DNA from: UBA1268 sp002694955
Lineage (GTDB): Bacteria > Planctomycetota > Planctomycetia > Pirellulales > UBA1268
DNA: 64,000 nt
Assembly (NCBI GenBank): GCA_028066355.1
Contig: JALCBP010000001.1
Span: forward strand, 1-64,000
Reading direction: 5' to 3'
Shown: piece by piece, positions 24,367 through 33,498 of the stretch
Layout of the letters: every line of letters begins with the position of its first letter
Numbering within the stretch: position 1 is the first letter of the stretch
Translations under genes and position numbers: made by a program
Notes under the pieces: generated by a model
What the model was told of the DNA's origin: nothing
Database searches by the model: none
What the model saw: only the letters and a program-made list of their open reading frames with translations

Positions 24367-24369
24367 AAA

Positions 24370-26457
24370 TCACCAAAGCCTGAAAAAGATTTGTGTCTGA
24401 AAGAATGCCATCACATCCATGAACCAAACATACCCCAAAGCATGTTTCCCACAGTTCACCCTTGCTGTCACTGTGGCTCCTGCACCGAGCTCTTCTTTTT
24501 CATGCCTTGTAGGATCGATGGTAATTCGAACAAGCACTGTATTGCCCTGCTCTCCTCGAACTTCTGCCTGCTCATGAATTTCTTCAACAATGCCATAATG
24601 CCGAGTGCCTGGATCGGTTGCCAGAATATAGTCGACTTCGAGCTTCCGGCCCTCTTGCCCTGCCCTCGAAAGTGCCTTGTTGATATGCCCGAGCCTGTCG
24701 TCGGCCATGTGAATTTCGAGTTCCCATTCACCAGTCTTGTCAGCAATGCTCATCAGCACCTGCCCACGTTCAACCGGGCGAAAGAGCAAACGATCTCTGA
24801 CTTGCCACGTCACTATCACGCCATCAATGGGGCTGCGAACTTCCAGGTCTGTTTTTTTGTGCTCGTACAACCTTTGTTGTTGTTCAAGGCTTTCGATTTC
24901 ACGCCTCAATTGCGCAGCACGGCCAGCCATGCGATTTTTTTCATCACTCGAGAGCCCTTTGTCTTCGAGTAATGACCGCCGGGTTGCAACAAGTTGCTCT
25001 TCACTTGACGCTTTCCTGCCCAGCACATCCGTCATAGCTACTTCAAGGTCTGTATTTCGAAGTTGTGCAAGAAGTTCTCCCTCTTTCACCTCTGATCCAT
25101 GCTTCAAACTCGGTTCTAGCTGCTCAACAACGCCTTCAATGTCAGCAAAGACATCTCTCCGATGCACAGGTTCCAAGGTGCCTTTCCCTTCAAGTCGCAG
25201 ATCGACTCGAATAAGTGCCAAAGCCGCAATGAAAGCAATAAAGCCCACAAGAGCAAGAACAGTCTTGGGAAGATTTCGTGCCGTTGTAAGAACTTTCGAC
25301 TTATTGAGAAGACTCGTCAGCCAGTGAAGTGGCATTGTTGTATGGTCAATTGCGTTCGCCAGTGCGACTCGCCCATGCTCAGCAACAAGTTCCACTCGGG
25401 CTCTTTTTCCACCTTCAAATGTTGTGGATGAAAACCACTCCACGACCAAAACGCCGATCGGGTCCGGCGCTTCCTTCGGCGGCGACTCGGCTTTGGCAAC
25501 AGCAACAGCATCAACTCCACCGGGTTTTACAATCGGTGTTGGCCGCGGTTTTTCTAACGGCAGAATAGCCATGGCCGTTGAATGCGATTCATCAATATAG
25601 TTTTCGAGTTCTTCCTCTATCTGGGGCGGTAATTCTCTTTCTGCATCAGGGTGCCACAATGGATCTCGGGCTTTGGCCACAACCCGGGCAAGTGACTCAA
25701 TTGCCCGTACCGCAGAAGCCCGACGTTCAATCGACTCCTGCCCACTCACTGCCTCAAGACGAAGTTTCCGTCCCTTTTTCACAAGCACACTCACGCGATC
25801 ACAGCCAATGATGCGTCGGGATTCATTTGCCAACACAAATGCTGTTGCAATTGGGTCGAGCGATTCATGAAGTGCTCGGCTAAACCGATCAACCTGCTCC
25901 AATGCTGATTGCTGAGTATCAAGTGTCTTGATCTGCTTTCGCTCAAGATAAGCACCTGCGACAACTGCGACTTGTTGTAAAAACTTCAGGTAGCCACGTT
26001 CAACATCAGACTGATTAGGCTGATGGAATATCTCGATAAGCCCCTGACGATCTTCGCCTCGATTAATCGGTGCACCAACCACCAGAAGACTTGAAGGATT
26101 CGCACCACTTGGCTTGCCGTCAGGAGACGTAATCGCAGCCTGCGGTGGCACAAGAAGGCCAGAAGGTGAGCTCATCAATGCGTGCACCATACCGCTATGC
26201 GCAGTCTGAACTTCCTCATTATCAGAAAGTCCAGTGTCTTGCATTTTCAGATGCGCAATTGGTTCAACACGGCCCTCTTTGCCGGTCAACCAGACAAGAC
26301 CAGCAACCGCACCCATGGCCTCAATGACCCGTTCGAGCAGACCTCGAAAAAAATCAGCCTCAGCCGCATCTGTTTTGGAGAGTTCCTCGATCTCACTAAT
26401 GAGCGCACGGATTTGCTGCCGGGCCTCTTCAACCGACCGGGGATCGACAGTGCTCAT
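24370..26457 (-). CDS. Double-GAF / HlyD membrane adaptor
   Basis: 695 residues. The N-terminal 350 residues are soluble and contain two GAF-like regions (RGLLERVIEAMGAVAGLVWL and, after a second helix, FVLANESRRIIGCDRVSVLV), usually small-ligand or signal sensors. A membrane segment (TVLALVGFIAFIAALALI) then leads to a periplasmic HlyD adaptor: VFADIEGVVEQL with GSEVKEGELLAQLRN, a coiled coil, and VRSPIDGVIVTW. It ends in a Trp/Phe-rich tail (FMDVMAFFQTQIFFRLW). GAF sensing fused to an export adaptor would allow control from the cytoplasm, but that is inference. ATG 26457 lacks a strong ribosome-binding site. It is the second gene of the five-gene minus-strand run. Confidence 0.82.
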   Translation of the reverse strand: MSTVDPRSVEEARQQIRALISEIEELSKTDAAEADFFRGLLERVIEAMGAVAGLVWLTGKEGRVEPIAHLKMQDTGLSDNEEVQTAHSGMVHALMSSPSGLLVPPQAAITSPDGKPSGANPSSLLVVGAPINRGEDRQGLIEIFHQPNQSDVERGYLKFLQQVAVVAGAYLERKQIKTLDTQQSALEQVDRFSRALHESLDPIATAFVLANESRRIIGCDRVSVLVKKGRKLRLEAVSGQESIERRASAVRAIESLARVVAKARDPLWHPDAERELPPQIEEELENYIDESHSTAMAILPLEKPRPTPIVKPGGVDAVAVAKAESPPKEAPDPIGVLVVEWFSSTTFEGGKRARVELVAEHGRVALANAIDHTTMPLHWLTSLLNKSKVLTTARNLPKTVLALVGFIAFIAALALIRVDLRLEGKGTLEPVHRRDVFADIEGVVEQLEPSLKHGSEVKEGELLAQLRNTDLEVAMTDVLGRKASSEEQLVATRRSLLEDKGLSSDEKNRMAGRAAQLRREIESLEQQQRLYEHKKTDLEVRSPIDGVIVTWQVRDRLLFRPVERGQVLMSIADKTGEWELEIHMADDRLGHINKALSRAGQEGRKLEVDYILATDPGTRHYGIVEEIHEQAEVRGEQGNTVLVRITIDPTRHEKEELGAGATVTARVNCGKHALGYVWFMDVMAFFQTQIFFRLW

Positions 26458-26565
26458 GGGGCTGAAACTTTCTCGGGGCCACGACCAACCATTACACCGA
26501 TGCCCTGCGTTTAAAACAGAACATCGGTGCCATTTGGTTGATTAAGTCACCGCTGACAACTTTTT

Positions 26566-26889
26566 TTAGGCCTTTGTCGGTGGTGTAACAACACGTTTTT
26601 GAACATCCGTTTCAAGAACACCAAAAGCCTGCTCGTGACGCTGAACAGCCATCATGAGTGCAGCTGCAAGGCGTTTGGCAGTAAAAAAGTTAACGATGAT
26701 TCGCTGGTTCAACTGGATTGTATCTGGGGCATTCCCAACAACCTGCTTATTCAAACCGAAGTCAACAATCAGTTCTTCTGGAGTACCAGTAACTCGACAG
26801 AAATTGGCATATGTAGCCGCAATACTTGTCTCATCAACTGGAACAGGTTCTGGTGCAGGGTTAGCTGCTTGCTTGGTTTCTTCGGCCAT
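26566..26889 (-). CDS. DUF3467 protein
   Basis: 107 residues. The core (ATYANFCRVTGTPEELIVDFG, then INQ-type NQRIIVNFFTAKRLAAALMMAVQRHE) fits DUF3467, a small soluble family of unknown function in which the conserved part reads as a beta-strand followed by a helix. The N-terminus is an Ala/Pro/Glu-rich linker. Start ATG 26889 has GGAG eight bases upstream, better than an earlier start at 26925. It is the first gene of the minus-strand run leading to the GAF-HlyD gene (108-base gap), suggesting a job tied to that membrane system. No catalytic residues can be named. Confidence 0.8.
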   Translation of the reverse strand: MAEETKQAANPAPEPVPVDETSIAATYANFCRVTGTPEELIVDFGLNKQVVGNAPDTIQLNQRIIVNFFTAKRLAAALMMAVQRHEQAFGVLETDVQKRVVTPPTKA

Positions 26890-27070
26890 CAAAGTAACTC
26901 CATCTTCATTGTGGGTGGATTGCAACTGGTATTAGCAGCCGCTGGGAAACAATACCGTGTCGGAACGACATGATTCAGTACGCTCCCGACCGACAAAAAG
27001 TTTACTCCCCTTCTGTTTTGGGGGCTACTCGCACGAATGAATAGGGGTTTCTAGGGTATTTCTCATCAGT

Positions 27071-28048
27071 TCAAACAGAAAAACGTTCCCAACCATGCCT
27101 CTTTAGCCAAGATGATGAGACAAATCTCTTCATCAGGGCCTCCATCGCTCGACCCGTATCAGCCTGCCACCTCGAATCTTCGGGTTCTTCTTGTATCCGC
27201 ATTCCCTGAAATGTAAGCCGAACCGGCCAAGCTCGCCGGGTCGCTAATAAATCAAAACGCTCAGCTAGCCGAAGTGCCCAGGCCGCACCGAGCGTTTCAC
27301 GAAGAGCGAAAAAACACGTGTTCATGCGGGATACAAAAACTTCGTTGCCTGGCAACATCTGGACACCACTAACAGATACTCGGGGCCGTTTGAAGCTCGC
27401 TTGAACAGCCTGAACAATCGCGATAAAGCCCCCCGCAGTTATGGAAGAAATTGACATCAGGTCGCGAGTTGTCTGCGGTAAGGCGGCTTCAAACTCCACC
27501 CCCGGCAAAAGCGGCCAAATCAGCCCCAGGTGCCCCGCGGCAATGAGTGTCGCGGCGACCGCCCTACGCGTCCCTACAAAGTTCATCCAGCCAACGATAA
27601 CCAGCACGGGTAGAAAACAACGTCCAAGAATGTGAAGGTTCGGAAGAGCTCCCGGGTGAATAAGAACCGCGGATACAGCCGGCAGCGCAAGTACAGCCGC
27701 AAGCGAACCAACAATAAACTGCCATACGCCATACTGTGGCCGTTTTGCACCCAAAAGAGACATCACCGGACAAACCGATAAGGCAGCAAAGACAACTCGA
27801 TAAATTCCCATTGTTGCAACATCAAGTTCTACTGTCGCTTGCTGCAGGATTGTCATTGCAAACGCAGTTGAAGCTGCAGCGCTCCATAATGCAGCAGGAA
27901 CAGCTGTTGACCCTCGCACAAACCAGGCACCGCAACATGAGAGAACAACAAAGATAAGTGCCATTCCGCTCGTTCCCACGACACGAACCTGCGCGTTATC
28001 GAGAGAATAATCAAACTGTAAAAATGAAGAAAAGAACTCAATAAACAT
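27071..28048 (-). CDS. Polytopic membrane protein, unknown function
   Basis: Not recognised. 325 residues with about seven or eight hydrophobic segments in the first 235 (for example MALIFVVLSCCGAWFV, FIVGSLAAVLALPAVSAVLI, FLPVLVIVGWMNFV), then a soluble basic C-terminus of about 90 residues (RLAERFDLLATRRAWPVRL). No transporter signature is seen. The start has no clear ribosome-binding site and an internal ATG (MALIF) about 28 codons in could be the true one. It lies 145 bases upstream of the DUF3467 gene on the same strand but with enough space for a separate promoter. Confidence 0.6.
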   Translation of the reverse strand: MFIEFFSSFLQFDYSLDNAQVRVVGTSGMALIFVVLSCCGAWFVRGSTAVPAALWSAAASTAFAMTILQQATVELDVATMGIYRVVFAALSVCPVMSLLGAKRPQYGVWQFIVGSLAAVLALPAVSAVLIHPGALPNLHILGRCFLPVLVIVGWMNFVGTRRAVAATLIAAGHLGLIWPLLPGVEFEAALPQTTRDLMSISSITAGGFIAIVQAVQASFKRPRVSVSGVQMLPGNEVFVSRMNTCFFALRETLGAAWALRLAERFDLLATRRAWPVRLTFQGMRIQEEPEDSRWQADTGRAMEALMKRFVSSSWLKRHGWERFSV

Positions 28049-28198
28049 GAAGTGAATTGGTTGACCTTTCTGGTCGAGCCGATTGTTATGATTCTACCGA
28101 ACAGATTTTAATTAGTTTTTGAAACACAGAGGGAGTAGGGCGTCATAATAATAGAGTGCGTCGTGCACGAACACCCGCCCCCCTCGACGAGACAAAGC

Positions 28199-28639
28199 AT
28201 GCGACAATCCACACTTTCGCCAAATGTTTTCTCATCTCATATGGACTTTTTCACAGCCACCGTTTTCAAATGCCAGATGATTCTGGTCTTTGCTGTCATT
28301 ACAGTTGCAATGAGCTTACGCCCTGCAAACGCCATTGAGATGTTTACTTTTTTTGGTGATGGAAGTCGGGTACCGCTCCCGAGCCTTGAAACGCCAATTG
28401 AAGCCTATCCAGGCATTCCTCTTCGGAGCGACCGGCTGAGAGCCCGTCGTCAGGCGCGATATCAAGTCCCACAGCCAACGGGCATGCCCGTTGGAAATGG
28501 TCGGATCACGATACAGGCAATGCCTAATTCGGGAACTTCACCTAATTTGGACGACGGCATGAGTTCCGCACCGGCCCCCGAAGCGATTCGAACGCCTCCC
28601 CCAACACAGACTCGCCGTATTCGGTGGCGACGACGCTGA
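28199..28639 (+). CDS. Small secreted protein, unknown
   Basis: Not recognised. About 146 residues from ATG 28199; GTG 28163 and ATG 28241 are alternatives and no start has a good ribosome-binding site. A signal peptide is clear (MILVFAVITVAMSLRPANA, cleavage after ANA). The mature part is Pro/Arg-rich with low complexity (APAPEAIRTPPPTQTRRI) and ends in RWRRR, so it is probably unstructured and basic. Located between the divergent membrane-protein gene and the ABC-2 permease; no link to either is evident. Confidence 0.55.
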   Translation: MRQSTLSPNVFSSHMDFFTATVFKCQMILVFAVITVAMSLRPANAIEMFTFFGDGSRVPLPSLETPIEAYPGIPLRSDRLRARRQARYQVPQPTGMPVGNGRITIQAMPNSGTSPNLDDGMSSAPAPEAIRTPPPTQTRRIRWRRR

Positions 28640-28781
28640 CAGAAAAGACTTCTGCCTGAGCCGCCTCATTTCAACAGAGAATAGTGGGGCTACGTAGGAA
28701 GAATTACTCGAAATTTCCTGTCGGGGCATCATCTGATAGATTCTTGAGAGTCCGAATGACTCAAACAAAGGAATCGTACGA

Positions 28782-30461
28782 ATGCTGCTCGGTGCTGTTT
28801 TTGAGCGAGAGGTACGTTTTGCGCCGAAGTCAAAAGGGCTTTTTATTGGTCGTGCTATCTACGCCGGGAGCCTTCTGGCGATCATTGCTACCTGCTGGCT
28901 CGTTCTGACAGGCACGCAAGCCATCACATCAGCGGGCGACACAGCCAGATTTGGCGCAACGCTGCTTAGAACCCTCGCACCACTCCAACTTAGCCTCGCT
29001 GTTTTAGCTGCTGCCATGACAGCGGCTGTTGCAGTCAGTGTTGAGAAAGACCGTCGCACACTTGAACTTTTGCTCCTTAGCAGCCTCACCGAACGGGAAC
29101 TTGTACTCGGGAAGCTCGCTGCGAGTCTCCTTCGCGTTATGTTGATGCTTATCTCAGCGATTCCTGTCTTTGGAATTGCTGCACTTTTTGGCGGGGTAAC
29201 AGGCACTCAACTTGGACGGCTCTTTGTTGTCACAGCTGCTGCCGCTCTATCTGCTGCAAGCATTGCGACAACAGTAGCATTCTGGAAAGACACGACATTT
29301 CAAGCGGTAGCTATAACCGCATTCGCGCTGGTTGCTTGGATTGTTACTGGCGAGGCTGTTGCAACGTGGTTTGGACCATCTGTTGGAGAACAAATCTCGC
29401 CAGCCCGGGCGATGTTTGCCGCACTTTCTCCTGCCGGTGGAAATCTCAGTTCTTTCCTTGGGCTCTGTGGACTTATTATCGTAGGGACGAACCTTATCGC
29501 CATTCGACAGGTAAGAAATTGGAACATGGCCAGAGACGCCCGACGAGCAGCACAGGCTCGAGGAACCGGCGAATCGACCAGACTCTATCGCAAAAGAAAT
29601 ATCTGGCGAAACCCTATCCTCTGGCGAGAAATATGTACGAATGCATACGGCCGAACAATTGTAATCGTACGACTCGCTTGGCTGCTTCTGTTCGCAGCAG
29701 CTGTAGCCGGCATCATGTCTGAGGCTCGTGCTGAAAGCCCAGATCGTTTTGCTGTTGCCGTCGCTGTTATCCCAATGGCATTGGCCAGCCTTCTTGCTGT
29801 AACGGCACTTGCAGTTACCAGTATTACGACGGAACGAGACCGCGGCTCACTCGACCTGTTGCTTGTGAGTGACCTTGAGCCCAAAGAATTTATCTGGGGA
29901 AAACTGTTTGGAGCACTTGCAGTTGCACGAGAAGTTGTTGTTCTTCCTCTTTTGCTCTGTATCGCGCTAATCGCAAGCGGGATAGCCTCAGTTGAAAATG
30001 GATGCTACCTCCTACTTGGCACTGCAATCCTTTTATTTTTTTCTGCTGTTTTGGGAATTCACATCGGCCTCTCCTACCCCTCATCTCGCCGAGCAATTGC
30101 CATAGGACTTGGAACCATCGCCTTTCTTTTTATTGGAGTCGCCACTGCAATGCGGATTATGGTTGCATTTGGCTCGAGCTTTGAATTGCAACTCGCTCCG
30201 TTTCTTGCTGTCATTGTCGGCGGTGGCATCGGGCTCTACGCAGCCCTGTCAGCACGCAATCCATCACCCGCAATTGGCTGGGCATCCGCCATTCTGCCAG
30301 CGCTGACTTTTGTTGGTATCACCGGTTTCCTCCAAGGCAACACACTCCAGGTTCTCCTCGTTGCCACTGCTGCTTACGGATTTACAACAATAGCACTGCT
30401 CGTTCCAGCTATCGGCGCGTTCGATCTCCTTACCGGCCGAAGCTCAACTGGTGACATCTGA
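28782..30461 (+). CDS. ABC-2 type permease with internal duplication
   Basis: 559 residues, about twelve hydrophobic segments in two halves. Each half has the same cytoplasmic motif before a membrane helix: VEKDRRTLELLLLSSL with ELVLGKL, and TERDRGSLDLLLVSDL with EFIWGKL. This is the ABC-2 permease coupling region and shows a tandem fusion of two permease units. A start with AAGGA nine bases upstream supports ATG 28782. No ATP-binding protein is encoded within the neighbouring genes, although such permeases need one, so the partner must be elsewhere. Substrate unknown; gliding-type and exporter-type ABC-2 systems in related bacteria are possibilities. Confidence 0.82.
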   Translation: MLLGAVFEREVRFAPKSKGLFIGRAIYAGSLLAIIATCWLVLTGTQAITSAGDTARFGATLLRTLAPLQLSLAVLAAAMTAAVAVSVEKDRRTLELLLLSSLTERELVLGKLAASLLRVMLMLISAIPVFGIAALFGGVTGTQLGRLFVVTAAAALSAASIATTVAFWKDTTFQAVAITAFALVAWIVTGEAVATWFGPSVGEQISPARAMFAALSPAGGNLSSFLGLCGLIIVGTNLIAIRQVRNWNMARDARRAAQARGTGESTRLYRKRNIWRNPILWREICTNAYGRTIVIVRLAWLLLFAAAVAGIMSEARAESPDRFAVAVAVIPMALASLLAVTALAVTSITTERDRGSLDLLLVSDLEPKEFIWGKLFGALAVAREVVVLPLLLCIALIASGIASVENGCYLLLGTAILLFFSAVLGIHIGLSYPSSRRAIAIGLGTIAFLFIGVATAMRIMVAFGSSFELQLAPFLAVIVGGGIGLYAALSARNPSPAIGWASAILPALTFVGITGFLQGNTLQVLLVATAAYGFTTIALLVPAIGAFDLLTGRSSTGDI

Positions 30462-30504
30462 TTTTTCAAGACGACGGACACTCTCCTTGCTGTGGCGAAT
30501 TTCC

Positions 30505-31305
30505 TCAGCGTAGAGAAGTAGCTGACTCTTCTGATTCCAGAGCAGCCAGTCGATCGAGAGTCTCTCGTGAGGCACCACCTTTAGATATCGCAGCTCGATA
30601 ACTTTCAACAGCATCGACCCGACGCCCTAGCGATTCTTGTGCTAAGCCTTCCAGTGCAAGTACATCGGCTGGCACCTGATTTGGGCCATATGTTTCCTCC
30701 AAAACAGCAAGTGTCGCAAGCGCCCTTTTGGGACGACCAAGCTGACGATAAACCTCCGCAGTTTCACGAAGAACGTCTCTATTGTCTGGCTGAAATGACA
30801 AAGAGTGCTGAAAATCAGCAAGTGCATCTATCGGCTTTCCACGAGCCAGATTCACCTGCCCCTGAAGATGCCACGCTTGAAAAGATCGTGGAGCCGAAGC
30901 AACCGCTTCTTTCGCTAATCGTTCTGCATCATCAAGAAGACCGAGCTGAAGGTACATCTTTCCTCCATCAAGGCACAAATCAATATCTCCAGGTGAAAGA
31001 GAAAGTGCTTTTCCGATTTGATTTACCGCTTCCATTTTTTCACCACGTTCCCAGAGAACGCCGGCGTAATGTTTCCGAGAATCGACGTCAGTTGGGCAGT
31101 GGTCAACAGCTTCCTCAAGGAGTCCCTCGGCTCTCAAAAGATCACCAGCATCACTTGCCGAAAGTCCGAGATTGCTGAGCCGCCTCGCTTCGGCAACTTG
31201 CTCTGGAGTTGGTCCATTTCTCGGCACGAGCCGACAGCCGATAGCAGGCATCACTACAACCATCGCAACTGCTGCAAACCATTTTTTCTTGTGATCCGTT
31301 GACAC
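30505..31305 (-). CDS. TPR-repeat lipoprotein
   Basis: 266 residues. A basic N-terminus and hydrophobic stretch end in the lipobox MPAIGC, so the mature protein is probably lipid-anchored at the Cys. It then holds about five tetratricopeptide repeats (for example AEGLLEEAVDHCPTDVDSRK, AVNQIGKALSLSPGDIDLC, ALADFQHSLSFQPDNRDVL), a protein-protein scaffold. Start is GTG 31305 with GAGG a few bases upstream. Converges with the ABC-2 permease gene (43-base gap) and is divergent from the thioredoxin-fold lipoprotein. TPR lipoproteins often serve envelope or secretion assemblies, but no partner is shown here. Confidence 0.82.
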   Translation of the reverse strand: MSTDHKKKWFAAVAMVVVMPAIGCRLVPRNGPTPEQVAEARRLSNLGLSASDAGDLLRAEGLLEEAVDHCPTDVDSRKHYAGVLWERGEKMEAVNQIGKALSLSPGDIDLCLDGGKMYLQLGLLDDAERLAKEAVASAPRSFQAWHLQGQVNLARGKPIDALADFQHSLSFQPDNRDVLRETAEVYRQLGRPKRALATLAVLEETYGPNQVPADVLALEGLAQESLGRRVDAVESYRAAISKGGASRETLDRLAALESEESATSLR

Positions 31306-31624
31306 GATTGCCTCAACAACGATGCAAAATACGAATTTGAATCAACCTGCAGATGTCGATACCAGCGCTCAAATCTGCCACTAACTAGCCTGTCAGACTT
31401 TAGAAGGTTCCCTTGCGCAGACACAACGCCGCTCCTTCTGCTGACGCAACCAAGCGTCTTATGGAGCCTTGGCAAGAAGGAGGGTTTGGGGTGGTCGTCC
31501 GCTCTAGGCACAAGCCAACAAACAGATGCTTCTTGCTGTGCCGAAGGGATACAGAGATGAGTATCGTAAAAACCCTATTTCTCCCTGCGCTAAAGCAGTT
31601 TAGCTACCGTTCTGGACCGACCAC
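31306..31624. other. Divergent intergenic region between two lipoprotein genes
   Basis: 319 bases between the TPR lipoprotein and the thioredoxin-fold lipoprotein. It should contain both promoters. Short reading frames exist here, but none has a start site or composition that supports a gene. No hairpin or repeat stood out. Confidence 0.5.
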
Positions 31625-32272
31625 ATGGCTCTGATTTACAACCGCAGCCTCAGCCATCTTGCGATAGTCACGTTTCTCATTGCAGGCTGTGACGTTCGCG
31701 ATGAAATCATTCATACAACACAACGAACGAATAACCGGTGGCCAGAACCGGTGACAGATCGCATTGACCAGAGTGAATCGCAACCTGGCTATCAAAACTC
31801 AGCAAAAATCTCGTTTATTGAGAATTGTGATGCTGGACTACGTTTAGCTGACTTTGCAAACAAGCCTCTTCTCATTGTATTCCGAGCTACTTGGTGCCGG
31901 TGGTCAGTGGCTCTTACTCAACAGACGCTCAGCGATCCATCAATTGTGTCCCTCACTAACAACTTTATATGTGTACAGGTTGACGCTGACAGACATGCCG
32001 AAACATGCCAGCAGTACAACGTCACACAATTCCCAACGATTCTTGTTGTAGACACAGATGGTAACGAAATCATCAGACAAAGCGGGCTTACAATGGTGGC
32101 TGACCTTACGCCTCTTCTGCAGCACGCTCTTTCTTCAAACCAATTCGCTGCTGGTCACCTTAGCCAAAAACAAGATACTGAGACGATAACCACACTAGAA
32201 CCAGACAGACCCGCGGCAACCACAGACACTCTCCACACAGCGAAGAGCACAAAACAAAAAAATGCACGATAA
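31625..32272 (+). CDS. Thioredoxin-fold lipoprotein with single-cysteine active site
   Basis: 215 residues. The N-terminus is a lipoprotein signal (LAIVTFLIAGC). The centre is a thioredoxin-like domain: KPLLIVFRATWCRWS, then FICVQVDADRH, the cis-proline segment QFPTILVVDTDG. The active-site position reads CRWS instead of CxxC, leaving one cysteine, which rules out ordinary dithiol exchange by itself. A further Cys (AETCQQY) lies downstream and could substitute. The C-terminal 60 residues are Thr/Asp-rich and probably unstructured. ATG 31625 has no strong ribosome-binding site. It could be a periplasmic monothiol reductase, isomerase or chaperone. Confidence 0.75.
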   Translation: MALIYNRSLSHLAIVTFLIAGCDVRDEIIHTTQRTNNRWPEPVTDRIDQSESQPGYQNSAKISFIENCDAGLRLADFANKPLLIVFRATWCRWSVALTQQTLSDPSIVSLTNNFICVQVDADRHAETCQQYNVTQFPTILVVDTDGNEIIRQSGLTMVADLTPLLQHALSSNQFAAGHLSQKQDTETITTLEPDRPAATTDTLHTAKSTKQKNAR

Positions 32273-32346
32273 TTAAATCCCGGTTCTAACCCTGCGACAA
32301 TTCATGCACCCAGCTTTTCAACCTCACCTGTAGCGAACCCCCACCG

Positions 32347-33498
32347 ATGAATTCACCAGTAAAGAAAAAATCAGCAGGTAACGATTTCCACAACTACCCA
32401 TGGTGGAGTCCACGTTTCTGGCACGGCATGCCAATGCGGGTGTGGTTTGATCTTGTCCGTGAGAATCATTGGAAAATAGCACCAAGCCGCCTTGGGCTGC
32501 TTGGTACAATCTCGCTGGCAGCATGCTTCAATTCAGCTGCTGAGTCAGTCTGCAAAGCCCGTTTTAAAAGGCAGTTGAAATCCCCTCCCGAGACCGATCC
32601 GCCTGTCTTCATCATTGGACACTGGCGAAGTGGAACAACCCTCTTGCATGAGATCCTCATGTTGGATGATCGTTTTTGCTGCCCATCAACATACCAGTGT
32701 TTTGCCCCTGGTCACTTCTTACTCACAGAGACCGTCCTGACAACGATGCTTGCGTGGATCATGCCTTCGAAGCGACCGATGGATAATGTTGCCGCCGGAT
32801 GGCATCGGCCGCAAGAAGACGAATTCGCGCTGGTCAACATGGGAGCAGCATCTCCGTATCGACGAATGGCTTTCCCCAACACAATGCCGGCCGAACCAAC
32901 AGCCCTCGACCTGGAAACACTCACAGCTGATGAGATCGACCAATGGAAATCTACACTTCACCGCTTCATCAGCGCACTTGCTATTCGAGATGATCGTCGT
33001 CCAGTTTTAAAAAGCCCCACCCATACAGCACGCATGGCAACCCTTTCGAATATGTTTCCTGGCGCCCGATTCATTCATATTGTCCGTGACCCATTCATCG
33101 TATTCCCTTCCACAAAGCGGCTCTGGCATTCGCTACATCACGTCCAGGCAATGCAAATAGACTCTGAAAAGAATACCGAGGAATATGTATTCAAATGCTT
33201 CGACACGATGTATTCCGCTTTCGAACGTGATCGAGTCAAACTAAAAGAAGGACAACTGCATGAAATACATTACGAAGAACTTGTCGCTGATCCCGTGGCG
33301 AGCATGAAAATTGCCTATGAAAAACTCGCCCTTGGAGGTTTTGAAAAAGTGCGCCCGGCATTTGAAAGACAGGCTGAGTCAATGAAAGGGTATACGACAA
33401 ACACATACCAACACGACTCAAGAATCGTTTCAGAAATATCAAAACGGTGGCAACCGTTCATCCAACGATACGGCTACGAACAGCCGACTATCGATTGA
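32347..33498 (+). CDS. Sulfotransferase (PAPS-dependent)
   Basis: Transfers sulfate from PAPS to an acceptor. The 5'-phosphosulfate loop GHWRSGTTLLHE (about residues 89-100) and the 3'-phosphate site FIHIVRDPFIVFPSTKRLW are both present, fitting the Sulfotransfer_3 branch. 383 residues, normal for this branch. No signal peptide; the enzyme is probably cytoplasmic. Acceptor unknown: glycan, lipid or small molecule are all possible. Neighbours give no hint, but planctomycetes handle sulfated polysaccharides widely. 74 bases after the thioredoxin-fold gene on the same strand, so a shared transcript is possible. Confidence 0.9.
   Translation: MNSPVKKKSAGNDFHNYPWWSPRFWHGMPMRVWFDLVRENHWKIAPSRLGLLGTISLAACFNSAAESVCKARFKRQLKSPPETDPPVFIIGHWRSGTTLLHEILMLDDRFCCPSTYQCFAPGHFLLTETVLTTMLAWIMPSKRPMDNVAAGWHRPQEDEFALVNMGAASPYRRMAFPNTMPAEPTALDLETLTADEIDQWKSTLHRFISALAIRDDRRPVLKSPTHTARMATLSNMFPGARFIHIVRDPFIVFPSTKRLWHSLHHVQAMQIDSEKNTEEYVFKCFDTMYSAFERDRVKLKEGQLHEIHYEELVADPVASMKIAYEKLALGGFEKVRPAFERQAESMKGYTTNTYQHDSRIVSEISKRWQPFIQRYGYEQPTID

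Noticed and set aside
31413..31634. Short plus-strand frame upstream of the thioredoxin-fold gene
   Set aside because: It overlaps the next gene start, has no start site and no recognisable sequence; more likely promoter DNA.
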